This document shows, in pieces, positions 17,980-28,571 of a stretch of DNA of 64,000 bases. The position numbers and the translations under genes were made by a program. Every line of letters starts with the position of its first letter. The first letter of the stretch is position 1. This DNA comes from Gammaproteobacteria bacterium (GTDB lineage: Bacteria; Pseudomonadota; Gammaproteobacteria; UBA6186; Azoamicaceae), in contig JAUIIV010000002.1 of the NCBI GenBank assembly GCA_030431675.1, forward strand, positions 124,001-188,000, read 5' to 3'. Under the pieces are notes generated by a model. That model was not told where the DNA came from. It did no database searches and saw only the letters and a list, made by a program, of their open reading frames with translations.

Positions 17980-20786
17980 TATTCATTCTCACTTATACCT
18001 ACCGCCTGATAAACTAAATTATGCTGCTGTTCAGCATGTAACTTATGATAGCCTACAGCAGGAGATGCACTGTCCTGTCTGCCTACATACACTAACTTTT
18101 GCTCTGTAGAGAGTACATTACGTACGTGATGTTGCAAGCTATACCATGATCCTTGATTCATTGGTTCTTCCTGACACCAAATAATATCTTGTGCATTCTT
18201 ATACTTTTTAAGTTCTGCCTCCATCTCAAGCTCTGGAAAAGGATATAATTGTTCCATACGTATAATTGCAACGTTATTTTTTCCTTGCTCTTGACGTAGA
18301 GATGCTAATTCATAATAAACCTTGCCACTACACAAGATCACTCTATCTATAGCATCAAAATTCTGTTGTTCATCAGGAATGATCGGCTGAAATCCACCTT
18401 CTGCAAAGTCATTAAGTGAAGAAACTGCATCTTTATGTCGTAATAGACTTTTTGGTGTAATGGCCACAAGCGGTTTACGCATAGGGCGTAACATTTGACG
18501 ACGCAACATATGATACATCTGGGCTGGTGTACTTGGGATACATACTTGCATATTATGTTGAGCACTCAGCTGTAAATATCTTTCAATACGTGCTGAAGAA
18601 TGCTCAGGACCCTGCCCCTCATATCCATGTGGCAAGAGCATTACTAAACCACTGAGGCGCCCCCACTTTTGCTCTCCAGAGCTAATAAATTGATCAATTA
18701 CAACTTGTGCACTATTCGCAAAATCACCAAACTGTGCTTCCCATAAAGTCAATGTGCGGGGCTCGCTAGTACTATACCCATATTCAAAGCCAAGTACAGC
18801 AGCTTCTGACAAAAGTGAGTTATAAACTTGAAAATGACCTTGATCACGCTGTAAATGGCATAATGAACGATACACCTCGCCATTGGCCTGATCATGCCAC
18901 TCTGCATGACGATGAAAAAAAGTACCTCGACCACAGTCTTGGCCGGACAACCTTACTCCATATCCTTCACTCAATAAAGTAGCATAAGCCAATGTCTCAC
19001 CATAACCCCAATCAGCTTTAATCTCTCCAGCAGTCATTTTTGCGCGGGCCTCAATAATTTTAGCTACCCTATTGTCTAAACTAAAACCATCTGGAATCCT
19101 GTCTCTTGCTGTAGCAATCTTTTGAATCTCCTCAACATCCAACTTAGTATTAGTTGGGAAACGCCAATCTCGTGTATTGTAAATAGACCAATCAGAAGCA
19201 AATTGACTCTTCCATCCACTTTCTGCTAAGCGTTTTACTACAGCTTTGTCACTTTGATCTAATGTTTGTCGATAATTATCCATCAAATTTTTAGCAGCTT
19301 CGTCGCTAATAACATTTTGATTTACAAGCTGTTGTTGATATATCTTAAGAACAGAAGGGTGCTGTTTAATTATCTTATACATTAATGGTTGTGTGGCTGA
19401 TGGTTCATCAGCTTCATTATGCCCCCATCTTCTATACCCTATTAAATCAATAATTACATCTTTATTAAATTTCATTCTATAAGCAAGTGCTAATCTAGCA
19501 ACGGCTGCCACAGCTTCTGGATCATCAGCATTAACATGAAATACTGGAGCATTAAGCATCTTACCAATATCAGAACAATATAAAGTTGATCTAGCATCAT
19601 GTGGATTACTGGTAGTAAATCCAATTTGGTTATTTACGATAATGTGTACAGTCCCACCAATGCTAAAGCCACGAGTAGCTGACATATTAAGAATTTCCAT
19701 TACTACTCCTTGTCCGGCAAAAGATGCATCACCATGTATTGCAACACTTAATACTTGATCAACACCATTTTGTGGACGACGCTCTTGCCGTGCACGTACT
19801 GAGCCACACGCTACTGGAGTAACAATTTCTAGATGTGATGGATTAAAGGCCAAAGACAAATGTAAATTTCCGCCGGGAGTAGTAACGTCAGATGCAAATC
19901 CTTGATGGTACTTAACATCACCAGATTGCTCTTGAAGTGTTGTTTTTTCTTCAAACAAATCAAATAATTCTCCTGGCATCTTACCTAAAAGGTTAACCAG
20001 AACATTTAATCTTCCTCTATGAGCCATAGCAATGACAATTTCTTGTAATCCATCCATACCCCCATGGGTAACAATTTCATCCAAAGCTACAATAAGAGTT
20101 TCACAACCTTCGAGACTAAAACGCTTTGCACCGGGATATTTAGCCCCCAAATATTTTTCCATGCCCTCAGCACGAGTAACCATATCAAAAATACGTAATT
20201 TTTCATCATGTGCCATCGATAAATTAAGCATAGTGTTTTCTAAATTTGCTTGAATCCATAATCGTTCACGTGAATCATTAATATGCAGGTACTCAGATGC
20301 AACAGTTCCACAATATATTTTCTGTAGATCATTTATAATTTGTGATAGCTTTCTGCGTGGTGCTCCTGGCAAATCTCCAGTAGAAAACTCTTGCTCTAGT
20401 TGCTGATCAGATAACCCATGTTTTTTAAGCTCCAGTTCTGGAATTAGCACCATTGGTTTATCTTGTATAGGGTTGATATTACTACGCATATGGCCAAGCA
20501 AACGATAAGAAAAAATCAAATCTTGCACAGAACTATGCGGTAAATTATTTGAAGAAGCAGTAGAAGTAACTGATCGTGGCTTATACGCTAGCTCTTTAAA
20601 ATATTTTTCTATTGCATCAATAGATACGTCATTATTCTTATCAACTATATTCTGCAAACATTTCTGCCATTCAGGATTAAGACCACTAGGATCACTCAGA
20701 AACTGCTCATATAGACTATTTAGATAGCTTTGATTTCCACCATCTAACCATGAGTCTTGCCATGCAGCGTCCATTCCATTAGACAT
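17979..20786 (-). CDS. sucA: 2-oxoglutarate dehydrogenase E1 component
   Basis: Thiamine-diphosphate-dependent decarboxylase that feeds succinyl groups to SucB. 935 residues, normal length. N-terminal E2-binding segment ([19 protein letters not shown]), [17 protein letters not shown], thiamine motif region [19 protein letters not shown] and [11 protein letters not shown], and the C-terminal transketolase-like part [20 protein letters not shown]. Begins directly after the sdhB stop. Confidence 0.97.
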   Translation of the reverse strand: MSNGMDAAWQDSWLDGGNQSYLNSLYEQFLSDPSGLNPEWQKCLQNIVDKNNDVSIDAIEKYFKELAYKPRSVTSTASSNNLPHSSVQDLIFSYRLLGHMRSNINPIQDKPMVLIPELELKKHGLSDQQLEQEFSTGDLPGAPRRKLSQIINDLQKIYCGTVASEYLHINDSRERLWIQANLENTMLNLSMAHDEKLRIFDMVTRAEGMEKYLGAKYPGAKRFSLEGCETLIVALDEIVTHGGMDGLQEIVIAMAHRGRLNVLVNLLGKMPGELFDLFEEKTTLQEQSGDVKYHQGFASDVTTPGGNLHLSLAFNPSHLEIVTPVACGSVRARQERRPQNGVDQVLSVAIHGDASFAGQGVVMEILNMSATRGFSIGGTVHIIVNNQIGFTTSNPHDARSTLYCSDIGKMLNAPVFHVNADDPEAVAAVARLALAYRMKFNKDVIIDLIGYRRWGHNEADEPSATQPLMYKIIKQHPSVLKIYQQQLVNQNVISDEAAKNLMDNYRQTLDQSDKAVVKRLAESGWKSQFASDWSIYNTRDWRFPTNTKLDVEEIQKIATARDRIPDGFSLDNRVAKIIEARAKMTAGEIKADWGYGETLAYATLLSEGYGVRLSGQDCGRGTFFHRHAEWHDQANGEVYRSLCHLQRDQGHFQVYNSLLSEAAVLGFEYGYSTSEPRTLTLWEAQFGDFANSAQVVIDQFISSGEQKWGRLSGLVMLLPHGYEGQGPEHSSARIERYLQLSAQHNMQVCIPSTPAQMYHMLRRQMLRPMRKPLVAITPKSLLRHKDAVSSLNDFAEGGFQPIIPDEQQNFDAIDRVILCSGKVYYELASLRQEQGKNNVAIIRMEQLYPFPELEMEAELKKYKNAQDIIWCQEEPMNQGSWYSLQHHVRNVLSTEQKLVYVGRQDSASPAVGYHKLHAEQQHNLVYQAVGISENE

Positions 20787-21494
20787 CTATACCCCATCAT
20801 CAAGCATATTACGCCGTATAGAACTTATTGCTTCACCAGGATTAAGTCCTTTTGGACATACATCAGCACAGTTCAAAATTGATCTACATCTATATATACT
20901 GTACGCATCTTCTAATTCTTCAAGACGATTTGCAGTATCATCATCTCTACTATCCTGTATAAATCTTGCTGCTTGTAGCGCTGCTGCAGGTCCAACAAAC
21001 TTATCAGGATTCCACCAGAATGATGGGCATGCGCTAGAACAACAAGCACACAAAATACATTCATATAGACCATCAAGCTTTTCACGCTCAGCAGGTGACT
21101 GTAAGTGTTCACGCGCTGGTACAGCACCAGAGTTCTTTAGAAAAGGTTTTACGCGTTTATATTGTTTAAAGAAGTTCGTCAAATCTACCACCAAGTCGCG
21201 CACTATTGGCATCCCAGGCAATGGACGTAAAATAATCTTTTTCCCAGCTAGGTCTTTAAGAGGAGTAACACATGCTAATCCATTTTTACCGTTAATATTC
21301 ATACCATCAGAACCGCACACTCCCTCCCCACAAGAGCGACGATACGATAAAGTAGCATCTTGAGTATTCTTAATACAAGCTAACGCATCTAGTAGCATCA
21401 CCCCCTCACATTTATCTGGATCAACTTGATAATCACGCATATACGGCTTACTATCCACATGTGGGTCATATCGATAAATAGAAATATTTAACAT
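20787..21494 (-). CDS. sdhB: Succinate dehydrogenase iron-sulfur subunit
   Basis: Electron-transfer subunit of complex II. 235 residues. The [2Fe-2S] cysteines are in SCGEGVCGSDGMNING, and the [4Fe-4S] and [3Fe-4S] cysteines in CILCACCSSACPSFWW and CRSILNCADVCPKGLNP; all are present. Starts in a TAATG overlap with sdhA and abuts sucA. Confidence 0.97.
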   Translation of the reverse strand: MLNISIYRYDPHVDSKPYMRDYQVDPDKCEGVMLLDALACIKNTQDATLSYRRSCGEGVCGSDGMNINGKNGLACVTPLKDLAGKKIILRPLPGMPIVRDLVVDLTNFFKQYKRVKPFLKNSGAVPAREHLQSPAEREKLDGLYECILCACCSSACPSFWWNPDKFVGPAAALQAARFIQDSRDDDTANRLEELEDAYSIYRCRSILNCADVCPKGLNPGEAISSIRRNMLDDGV

Positions 21495-23257
21495 TAATAT
21501 ACCCTCTCTTTCGGTGGAAATGGCTCCATTGTTTCTGGCTTCATATTTACAGCTCGATATTTTAATTGATCATCTATAAACGCTAAAGTATGCTTTATCC
21601 AGTTCTTATCATCACGCTTAGGATAATCTTCACGCGCATGCGCACCCCTACTCTCCTCACGTGCTTCTGCAGATACCGCAGTAGCTATGGCAATGGCTAC
21701 CAAATTATCTAACTCTAATGCTTCAATACGTGCAGTATTAAATACCTGACTTGTATCTCCTAAGTAAGTATTATGCAGTTTATCTCTTACCTGTTTAAGT
21801 TTCGCTATCCCTTCGCGCATCACCTCCCCAGTTCTAAATACTCCAAAGTGCTCCTGCATTGCTACTTTGAGTTCTTTACGTACCGAATTAACACTATATT
21901 TTCCCTGACGGGTATTCCATATATTTACACGCTCTGCTGCTTTATTAATACTTTCTTCATTTACTGGTTGCACCTGTAAACCAGCATCTAGTTGGTCTGC
22001 ACAGTGATCACCTGCTGCTTTACCAAAGACAACTAAATCTAGTAGTGAATTACCACCCAATCTATTAGCACCGTGTACTGACACGCAGGCACATTCACCA
22101 ACTGCATATAAACCAGTGATTACTTGATCTTTACCTTTACTATCAACGGTTATCGCTTGACTGTTTTTATTAGTTGGAATACCACCCATCATATAGTGGC
22201 ATGTAGGTGTGACAGGAATTGGGTCTTTTACTGGATCAACATTTGCAAAAGTCATAGCTAGCTCACGAATCCCTGGTAGTCGAGTCTTAATTATATCGGC
22301 ACCTAAGTGATCGAGCTTTAACAATGCATGGGGGAATTCCCTCCCACAACCACGCCCTTCACGAATTTCTAAGGCAATTGCCCGTGATACTACATCTCTA
22401 GATGCTAAGTCCTTAGCGTGTGGAGCATATTTCTCCATAAAACGTTCGCCCTTACTATTGAGCAAGTATCCGCCCTCACCTCGACATCCCTCAGATACTA
22501 ATACTCCAGCTCCAGCTATACCTGTAGGGTGAAATTGCCACATTTCCATATCTTGTACTGGAAACCCAGCACGCAACGCCATACCTAACCCATCACTTGT
22601 ATTGGTAATCGCATTGGTAGTAGAGTTGAAAATTTGTCCTGCACCGCCTGTTGCAAGAATAGCAGCTGGTGCATGTAGATATAATAATTCACTAGTTTCC
22701 ATACACATTGCTACTACACCTGCAATGCTATCGTCGGTCGCTTTTACTAAATCTAACGCATACCATTCATCAAAAAATACTGTACCTGTTTGTAGGTTTT
22801 GCTGATATAGAGTATGTAATAAAGCATGCCCTGTTCTATCTGCAGCTGCAGTTGTACGTACTGCCATACCACCTTCGCCAAATTTCTGAGTCTGCCCACC
22901 AAATTTTCGCTGATACATTTTTCCATTTGGTAGACGTGAAAACGGCAATCCCATATGCTCAAGTTCATACACTACCTCAGGGCCATTCTTGCACATAAAT
23001 TCAATGCTATCTTGATCTCCCAAGTAATCAGATCCTTTGATAGTATCAAACATATGCCATTGCCATTGATCTTCGGAGACATTCCCTAGTGCAGCATTAA
23101 TGCCACCTTGGGCAGATACCGTATGTGAGCGTGTGGGAAATACTTTAGAAACTACAGCTACTTTCTTGCCACGGGCAGAGAGTTCAAGCGCAGCTCGCAT
23201 ACCAGAGCCACCTGCACCGACAATCACTACATCAAAAGAACGCCTTACCAACCCCAT
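21494..23257 (-). CDS. sdhA: Succinate dehydrogenase flavoprotein subunit
   Basis: Oxidises succinate to fumarate in complex II. 587 residues from the ATG at 23257, which gives the family N-terminus [17 protein letters not shown]; the frame stays open to 23332 but those residues lie in sdhD. FAD motif [17 protein letters not shown], covalent-FAD His in [11 protein letters not shown], and active-site segment [21 protein letters not shown]. Overlaps sdhD by 13 bases, sdhB by 1. Confidence 0.96.
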   Translation of the reverse strand: MGLVRRSFDVVIVGAGGSGMRAALELSARGKKVAVVSKVFPTRSHTVSAQGGINAALGNVSEDQWQWHMFDTIKGSDYLGDQDSIEFMCKNGPEVVYELEHMGLPFSRLPNGKMYQRKFGGQTQKFGEGGMAVRTTAAADRTGHALLHTLYQQNLQTGTVFFDEWYALDLVKATDDSIAGVVAMCMETSELLYLHAPAAILATGGAGQIFNSTTNAITNTSDGLGMALRAGFPVQDMEMWQFHPTGIAGAGVLVSEGCRGEGGYLLNSKGERFMEKYAPHAKDLASRDVVSRAIALEIREGRGCGREFPHALLKLDHLGADIIKTRLPGIRELAMTFANVDPVKDPIPVTPTCHYMMGGIPTNKNSQAITVDSKGKDQVITGLYAVGECACVSVHGANRLGGNSLLDLVVFGKAAGDHCADQLDAGLQVQPVNEESINKAAERVNIWNTRQGKYSVNSVRKELKVAMQEHFGVFRTGEVMREGIAKLKQVRDKLHNTYLGDTSQVFNTARIEALELDNLVAIAIATAVSAEAREESRGAHAREDYPKRDDKNWIKHTLAFIDDQLKYRAVNMKPETMEPFPPKERVY

Positions 23258-23592
23258 AGAATTTGTATACCCCAGACTAAATATAAAAATATGACTATAT
23301 AGATTATTACTTGTGCAGTCAGACGCATCCACATATCTTTTATGTAATCAGTAGACACAGTCCAAAAACCTATCCAGGCATGTGCTACCAAAGCCAATAA
23401 TGCTAGAAGTGTAAATGTGCGCATATATATAGTGGAAAATAAAGTTTTCCACCCTTGTATATCTCCGTCCTTAATTACGAACCAGCATGCTACCAGTGTT
23501 ACGGTATATAAAGCCATTATGACTGCAGAAACACGTTGTATAAGCCAATCTTGTAAACCATTCTTGCCTAGGGCAGTCGCCACGCCTACCAT
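23245..23592 (-). CDS. sdhD: Succinate dehydrogenase membrane anchor subunit SdhD
   Basis: Membrane anchor with quinone and haem contacts in complex II. 115 residues from ATG 23592, with three transmembrane helices. [15 protein letters not shown] and [17 protein letters not shown] are typical, with the His in the second helix. The open frame extends to 23667 but those residues overlap sdhC and do not match the family. Confidence 0.93.
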   Translation of the reverse strand: MVGVATALGKNGLQDWLIQRVSAVIMALYTVTLVACWFVIKDGDIQGWKTLFSTIYMRTFTLLALLALVAHAWIGFWTVSTDYIKDMWMRLTAQVIIYIVIFLYLVWGIQILWGW

Positions 23593-23960
23593 ATTGAAAT
23601 CCCCATGATAATTGCAGTAATAATAGTTAATGCAAAAACCACATAGCTTGATATGGTGGCCGCACACTTACCTTCACCGAAGCCAATATCCATAATTACA
23701 TGACGAAGTCCTGCATAAAAATGGTATACAAATGAAATTAATCCGCAGAGCAATATTACTTTTTTCTCTGGTCTATTTAATAGCGCATCTCTTATCCCAC
23801 TATAATGTTGTGGATAATGCATCAACGTGTCTAGCTGACTTAAAAAAAATGGTATTACAAACAGTAATATAACGCCAGATATGCGATGTAATATAGATAC
23901 AATGGCGGTTATAGGAAACTTAAATTGAATTAAGTTAAGATAGACAGGCCTTTCTTGCAT
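23586..23960 (-). CDS. sdhC: Succinate dehydrogenase cytochrome b556 subunit SdhC
   Basis: Haem- and quinone-binding anchor of complex II. 124 residues from the ATG at 23960, 9 bases after AGGGA; the frame runs open to 24089 but the family starts at QERPVYLNL. Three helices; FPITAIVSILHRISG carries the quinone-site Ser/Arg region and YHFYAGLRHVIMDIGFG the haem His. First gene of the sdhCDAB-sucABCD row, divergent from gltA. Confidence 0.94.
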   Translation of the reverse strand: MQERPVYLNLIQFKFPITAIVSILHRISGVILLFVIPFFLSQLDTLMHYPQHYSGIRDALLNRPEKKVILLCGLISFVYHFYAGLRHVIMDIGFGEGKCAATISSYVVFALTIITAIIMGISIW

Positions 23961-24190
23961 GTACTTGTCCCTAAGTAGATCCATGGTATGCACTTTAAAA
24001 TTAGCACCAACCATCTTATTAGGCAATGTAGTTATTGTGAGAACTATGTAGCAGTATATACAGAGAGATCTGGTAACCAAGCATACCAATGATGAGAAGA
24101 AAAGTTTTTTTTACACAGATAGATTATATTTATTTAAGTATATAAAAACCCTCTGTCTAATAGTGCCAAAGTTATCATTAAGGATAGGTT
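23961..24190. promoter_or_regulatory. Divergent sdhC/gltA control region
   Basis: 230 bases without a gene. For sdhC (-) a candidate promoter is TTGGTT (complement of 24075-24080), 16 bases, TATACT (complement of 24053-24058). For gltA (+) TTTACA at 24110-24115 is a fair -35, with AT-rich -10 candidates at 24133-24146, and AAGGAT sits before the ATG. No clear operator seen. Confidence 0.4.
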
Positions 24191-25486
24191 ATGCAAAAAG
24201 ATGATGCCAAGTTAGAGCTGCCAAACAAAGAGGCTGTGGAGTTGGCTATAAAGCACGGTACTTTAGGTCAGCCAGTCATTGATATTCAACAGTTGGGTCA
24301 TCAAGGATACTTTACGTTCGACCCTGGTTTTATGTCTACTGCTTCTTGCAAATCGGCTATAACATTTATTGATGGAGATAATGGAATACTACTGCATCGT
24401 GGATATACTATTGCAGATCTTGTGCAAAATTCTTCATACTTAGAATTATGTTATTTATTAATGAATGGTGAATTACCAGACCAAACACAATCAGATAACT
24501 TTTCTTCAGAAATAAGACAACACACTCTAGTGCATGAACAACTGCGCAACTTTTATAGTGGCTTCCCAAGAAGCTCACATCCGATGGCAATTTTATGTGG
24601 TGTTGTTGGTGGTTTATCTGCCTTTTATCATGACTCACTAAATATTGACAACCCAGAACATCGTCATATTGCCGCTATGCGTCTCATTGCAAAAATGCCA
24701 ACAATTGCGGCAATGGCTTATAAGTACTCAATAGGCCAACCTTTCGTATACCCACAAAATAATATGTCTTATGCTGAAAATTTTCTGCATATGTTATTTT
24801 CGGTGCCTGCTGAACCTGAAGAGCGTCCTGACCCTATCTTGGTAAATGCGATGGATAGAATTTTGATATTACATGCAGATCATGAGCAAAATGCTTCTAC
24901 TTCTACTGTACGTACGGCTGGCTCTTCTGCAGCAAACCCATTTGCTTGTATAGCTGCAGGAATTGCAGCTCTATGGGGACCGGCACATGGAGGTGCAAAT
25001 GAAGCTGTACTAAATATGCTAGAAGAAATTGGTAGTGAAAATAATATACCTAAGTATATTGCACGAGCTAAAGACAAAAGCGATCCTTTTAGACTTATGG
25101 GATTTGGCCACAGAGTTTACAAAAACTTTGATCCACGTGCTAAGTTAATGCAAGAGACATGTTATGAAGTCTTAAATCATCTAGATTTACTAGATGATCC
25201 TTTATTTAAACTTGCGATGAAGTTAGAAAAAATTGCATTACAAGATGAGTACTTTGTAGAAAAGAAATTATATCCAAACGTAGATTTCTATTCGGGTATA
25301 GTATTGCGCGCTCTTAAAATTCCTAAAAGCATGTACACAGCAGTATTTGCCACTTCACGTACAGCTGGATGGGTTGCCAATTGGCTAGAAATGCTAGGCC
25401 AACCACCATTAAGAATCACTAGACCACGCCAATTATACACAGGCCACACACAACGACCATTTGTTCCTATAGATAAGCGAACTTAG
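24191..25486 (+). CDS. gltA: Citrate synthase (type II)
   Basis: Condenses oxaloacetate and acetyl-CoA at the entry of the TCA cycle. 431 residues, typical of the large, NADH-sensitive hexameric type of Gram-negative bacteria. Catalytic residues are visible: His in [11 protein letters not shown], His in [12 protein letters not shown], and Asp in [10 protein letters not shown]. Divergent from sdhC, so the entry enzyme and the later TCA half share one control region. Confidence 0.97.
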   Translation: MQKDDAKLELPNKEAVELAIKHGTLGQPVIDIQQLGHQGYFTFDPGFMSTASCKSAITFIDGDNGILLHRGYTIADLVQNSSYLELCYLLMNGELPDQTQSDNFSSEIRQHTLVHEQLRNFYSGFPRSSHPMAILCGVVGGLSAFYHDSLNIDNPEHRHIAAMRLIAKMPTIAAMAYKYSIGQPFVYPQNNMSYAENFLHMLFSVPAEPEERPDPILVNAMDRILILHADHEQNASTSTVRTAGSSAANPFACIAAGIAALWGPAHGGANEAVLNMLEEIGSENNIPKYIARAKDKSDPFRLMGFGHRVYKNFDPRAKLMQETCYEVLNHLDLLDDPLFKLAMKLEKIALQDEYFVEKKLYPNVDFYSGIVLRALKIPKSMYTAVFATSRTAGWVANWLEMLGQPPLRITRPRQLYTGHTQRPFVPIDKRT

Positions 25487-25574
25487 ATATAACTAACAAT
25501 AAATTCTAATAGATCGTGCACTATTGGTATGATATAAGACTAATAGTATTTTCAATATATTAATAGGAGCAGCA

Positions 25575-26624
25575 ATGCGTTTGTTAAGAAGCACTTTGGC
25601 TCTATTGGTTGTCTTTTGCACGTGGCAACCAGCTATAGCAAAAGATAATTCAACTAACCCAGACTCAACGGTAGAGATTTTGCAACATTTGCATGGCAAA
25701 AGAAATAAAGGCTATACACAAAAGTTTATGGCTATTGCGGAACAAGCAAATATCACTTTAGACCCATTTTGGCATGGACAGGAATTATCTGATACACCTT
25801 ACTCTATAGAAGACAAACAAAAAATTTATGCAACCCTTAGACAACTGGTGCAACAACAATTTAGAAAAGTGAAACCAGCATCTAGCAAAAGTTATACTGC
25901 CTCAGGAGGTGCTCCTGGGTGTGGTAAAACTTATGCCTTAGAGAAAATGTATAAAATAGATGTAACAGCAGGTCAATTTCCAGCAAATGCTATATATATC
26001 GGCCCAGACTCTGTGGTTCTTACTCAAATGCAAGCATACTTGGATGATTGGCATAACCCACAAACAGGACCCGAGTATGCATACAAAAAATGGCGCGCAG
26101 CTAGTAACTATATAGCTAATTTCATGTTAGTTAAAGCAATGGTAGATGGTGTCAATATTATACATGACAGCACATCTACTAATATCAGGACTCAAACAAT
26201 TTTAGATACTTTAAAAAATCAGGGTTACGAAAGACATTTACACTTTTTCTTTGCTGACAAAGCAGCAAGAGAAAAAGCACTAGCTCACCGCAAAAGCAAA
26301 TTAGGTTATATGGTAGCACTAGATGCTTCACCCGAAGTAAGTAAAGCTGAAGCAGCATTTGAAAGAATATCAGACAACACGTACATTGGGCGAGTAGATA
26401 GTATGACACTGTACTTACAAACCGGTAAATTTTACCTGGGTGAAGGTGAAACCATATCTTTTGCAAAATACGATACAAAAAAGGATGCTAATGTAAAAAT
26501 ACTTGCAAATAAAGTCACTTTTGCTGAACATATTTTAGAAGTAGTTGATAGTGATGAAAATTTAAGCCCTGCATTAAACGCTGCAGTGCATAAGACTATA
26601 GAAACATGGATATCTAGCACATAA
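25575..26624 (+). CDS. Exported zeta-toxin-like kinase
   Basis: 349 residues. Residues 1-22 are a Sec signal peptide (Arg start, hydrophobic core, cleavage after QPAIA). Mature part: helices, then Walker A in SGGAPGCGKTYALEKM, IYIGPDSVVLTQM, INIIHDSTSTN, and a basic segment REKALAHRKSK, the layout of zeta-toxin/uridylate-kinase-like P-loop proteins. Classical zeta toxins act on UDP-N-acetyl sugars in the cytosol; an exported form would more likely act outside the cell. No epsilon-like antitoxin gene adjoins it. AGGAG lies before the ATG. Target unknown. Confidence 0.82.
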   Translation: MRLLRSTLALLVVFCTWQPAIAKDNSTNPDSTVEILQHLHGKRNKGYTQKFMAIAEQANITLDPFWHGQELSDTPYSIEDKQKIYATLRQLVQQQFRKVKPASSKSYTASGGAPGCGKTYALEKMYKIDVTAGQFPANAIYIGPDSVVLTQMQAYLDDWHNPQTGPEYAYKKWRAASNYIANFMLVKAMVDGVNIIHDSTSTNIRTQTILDTLKNQGYERHLHFFFADKAAREKALAHRKSKLGYMVALDASPEVSKAEAAFERISDNTYIGRVDSMTLYLQTGKFYLGEGETISFAKYDTKKDANVKILANKVTFAEHILEVVDSDENLSPALNAAVHKTIETWISST

Positions 26625-26643
26625 TATCTAAAGAACTAGTGCT

Positions 26644-28011
26644 TTACGCCTCAGACCAGGATGGATGGGGTTGTGGAGCACTGGACTTCAAAGACAGTGG
26701 CAACATAATTATAAACGTGATAACACAACAAGCTACCAGAATCCAAAAGTACATCGACCATGAATAATCAATTACCAGCCCAAGCGGATACCCAGTAGCA
26801 GCCGCTCCGGCATAAGCCCAACAACCAACAAAACCATTGGCTGTACCAACTGCTTTCTTATCAACATATTCAGCAGCAGCAAGTCCAATTAACATCTGCG
26901 GCCCAAACACAAAAAAGCCTATACAAGCCATTAAGGAATAACAATAACGAATATCATGCCCCTCGTGCAGACCCGCAAAGGTATACAAAGTCACGCCCAT
27001 ACCGATAGCACACAGCAACATAAAAGGAACACGTTTGCCCTGAAAGAGGTAATCAGAGGCCCATCCAGCTATTAACATGCCAGCAAAGCCACCGACTTCA
27101 AACCACATAACACTAGCACTGGCTAACAAACGATCATAACCTAGCTCAATTAAATACGGAATTGTCCAATCGTTCACTGCTGTACGCACTACATACACAA
27201 AGAAACAGCTTAAAGCCATTATCCATACAAACTTATTATTTAATACACAATCAAATAAGATCTGGCGAGGAGAAAGTCGATTATCACTCGCTTTTTCTCT
27301 TTTGTATTCTCTGGTCTCATCCCTCTCACCTCGATATAGCTCTATAGGCGGTAAGCCTAGAGACTGAGGAACATCTCGCAATCTGTTAAGCAAAAATGCT
27401 CCTACTCCTATACAAGTCAACCCTGGCAATAACATCGCATAACGCCAATTACTTAGATAGGAAACTGCATATGCCATAATAACTGGTATCAATAAACCAC
27501 CAACACTATGCGAGGTACTACACGCACTCCACCATTTACCGCGCTCTTTTTTGCTATACCAGTAGGTTAACTGCTTGGTAACTGGCGGCCATCCCCATCC
27601 TTGAAACAATCCATTTAAGCAACAGAGCAGCGCCAAAACCCAAATCGAAGATGAGAAGCCAAAAATAATATTAGCTACACCAGTTAAAATTAAGCCAACA
27701 GACATAAAGTAGCGTGGGTTGGATCTATCCGATAATATGCCACTGACAAATTTGCTTATACCATAGGTAACATATAGAACTGTGGCTAAAATGCCCAATT
27801 TGCTGTAGGAAAACCCCAGATCTTCGACCATCTCAGGCATAATGAAGGTGAAGCTCTTGCGGGTGAAATAGAAGAATACATAGCCGACATAAATAGAGTA
27901 AAAAATACGTATGCGCCAGTACCTATACGCCTTCTTAATAGCGTCATTATCGGTCATCTGCTCGGTGTAAGGAGCAGGTCTCATGAGATTCATCAACGAG
28001 CTGATAGCCAT
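26644..28011 (-). CDS. MFS transporter, organophosphate:phosphate antiporter family (UhpC/UhpT-like)
   Basis: 455 residues, about twelve transmembrane helices. YFTRKSFTFIMPEMVEDLGF and NGLFQGWGWPPVTKQL are signatures of the OPA family (UhpT, UhpC, GlpT), nearer to UhpC by the GWGWPP segment. Members exchange sugar phosphates or glycerol-3-phosphate for phosphate, or sense them. No uhpA/uhpB regulators are nearby, and pgi lies 0.5 kb away, so import of host hexose phosphate is a reasonable inference. A ribosome binding site GGGA precedes the ATG. Substrate not shown. Confidence 0.85.
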   Translation of the reverse strand: MAISSLMNLMRPAPYTEQMTDNDAIKKAYRYWRIRIFYSIYVGYVFFYFTRKSFTFIMPEMVEDLGFSYSKLGILATVLYVTYGISKFVSGILSDRSNPRYFMSVGLILTGVANIIFGFSSSIWVLALLCCLNGLFQGWGWPPVTKQLTYWYSKKERGKWWSACSTSHSVGGLLIPVIMAYAVSYLSNWRYAMLLPGLTCIGVGAFLLNRLRDVPQSLGLPPIELYRGERDETREYKREKASDNRLSPRQILFDCVLNNKFVWIMALSCFFVYVVRTAVNDWTIPYLIELGYDRLLASASVMWFEVGGFAGMLIAGWASDYLFQGKRVPFMLLCAIGMGVTLYTFAGLHEGHDIRYCYSLMACIGFFVFGPQMLIGLAAAEYVDKKAVGTANGFVGCWAYAGAAATGYPLGLVIDYSWSMYFWILVACCVITFIIMLPLSLKSSAPQPHPSWSEA

Positions 28012-28136
28012 AATTCCCGGTTGTTCTCCATGCGAGCTTTAAGCCAAAAAACGATTACGCACACTATTCCATTTAAATGAATAATTTGGACAAACTACCA
28101 TGCAGAAGCTGGTTGTGCAAGAGCTTTAACAAAAAA

Positions 28137-28172
28137 ATTAGTCATACGACTAATAATAGTGTAATGACTAAT
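28137..28172. repeat. Three copies of a 7-base GACTAAT element, two as an inverted repeat
   Basis: ATTAGTC (28137-28143), four bases, GACTAAT (28148-28154), then a further GACTAAT (28166-28172), in the intergenic region between the divergent transporter and 28200 genes. The arrangement looks like an operator for a dimeric regulator. The regulator is unknown. Confidence 0.4.
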
Positions 28173-28199
28173 CTTCAGGTGTTCTGCTAGAATTTAAGG

Positions 28200-28571
28200 A
28201 TGATGAAGAGACATCTTTTATGGATTGTTAGATATACCGTTTTGCTTGGGATGAGCACAATCGCCTGCGCCGTGCCAGAGAAAATTAACAATCTGGACAG
28301 AATGCAAAATTTTCATATCCGCCAAGCAGAAGAAAAAATTAGTAAACAGCAATTTGCACATGCCTGGGGAGACTTGGCATATATATTATGTTGTGTACCA
28401 AATCATCACCTGGCCTTTAAGTACATGGCTCTTATAGCTCCAAAATTAAAACGCGAACAAGAGTTAGTTCAATATTTTAAACTCAGCTTAGAAAACTACC
28501 CACAAGATCACATTCTACAAAAGCTGTATCAAGACTTTGTAGCATCACTAACAGACAAAAAGTCCTTATAA
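28200..28571 (+). CDS. Small exported protein, TPR-like, unknown function
   Basis: 123 residues. Signal peptide up to about TIACA, cleaved before VPEK. The rest is helical with a TPR-like spacing (AEEKISKQQFAHAWGDLAYI, CVPNHHLAFKYMALIAPKLK, YFKLSLENYPQDHILQKLYQDF). AAGGA sits right at the first ATG, so the second ATG at 28203 may be used. The 3' end overlaps pgi by 43 bases tail to tail. Not recognised. Confidence 0.72.
   Translation: MMKRHLLWIVRYTVLLGMSTIACAVPEKINNLDRMQNFHIRQAEEKISKQQFAHAWGDLAYILCCVPNHHLAFKYMALIAPKLKREQELVQYFKLSLENYPQDHILQKLYQDFVASLTDKKSL

Noticed and set aside
25575-26624. Zeta-epsilon toxin-antitoxin locus
   Set aside because: No antitoxin-sized gene on either side, and the signal peptide argues against cytosolic toxin action.
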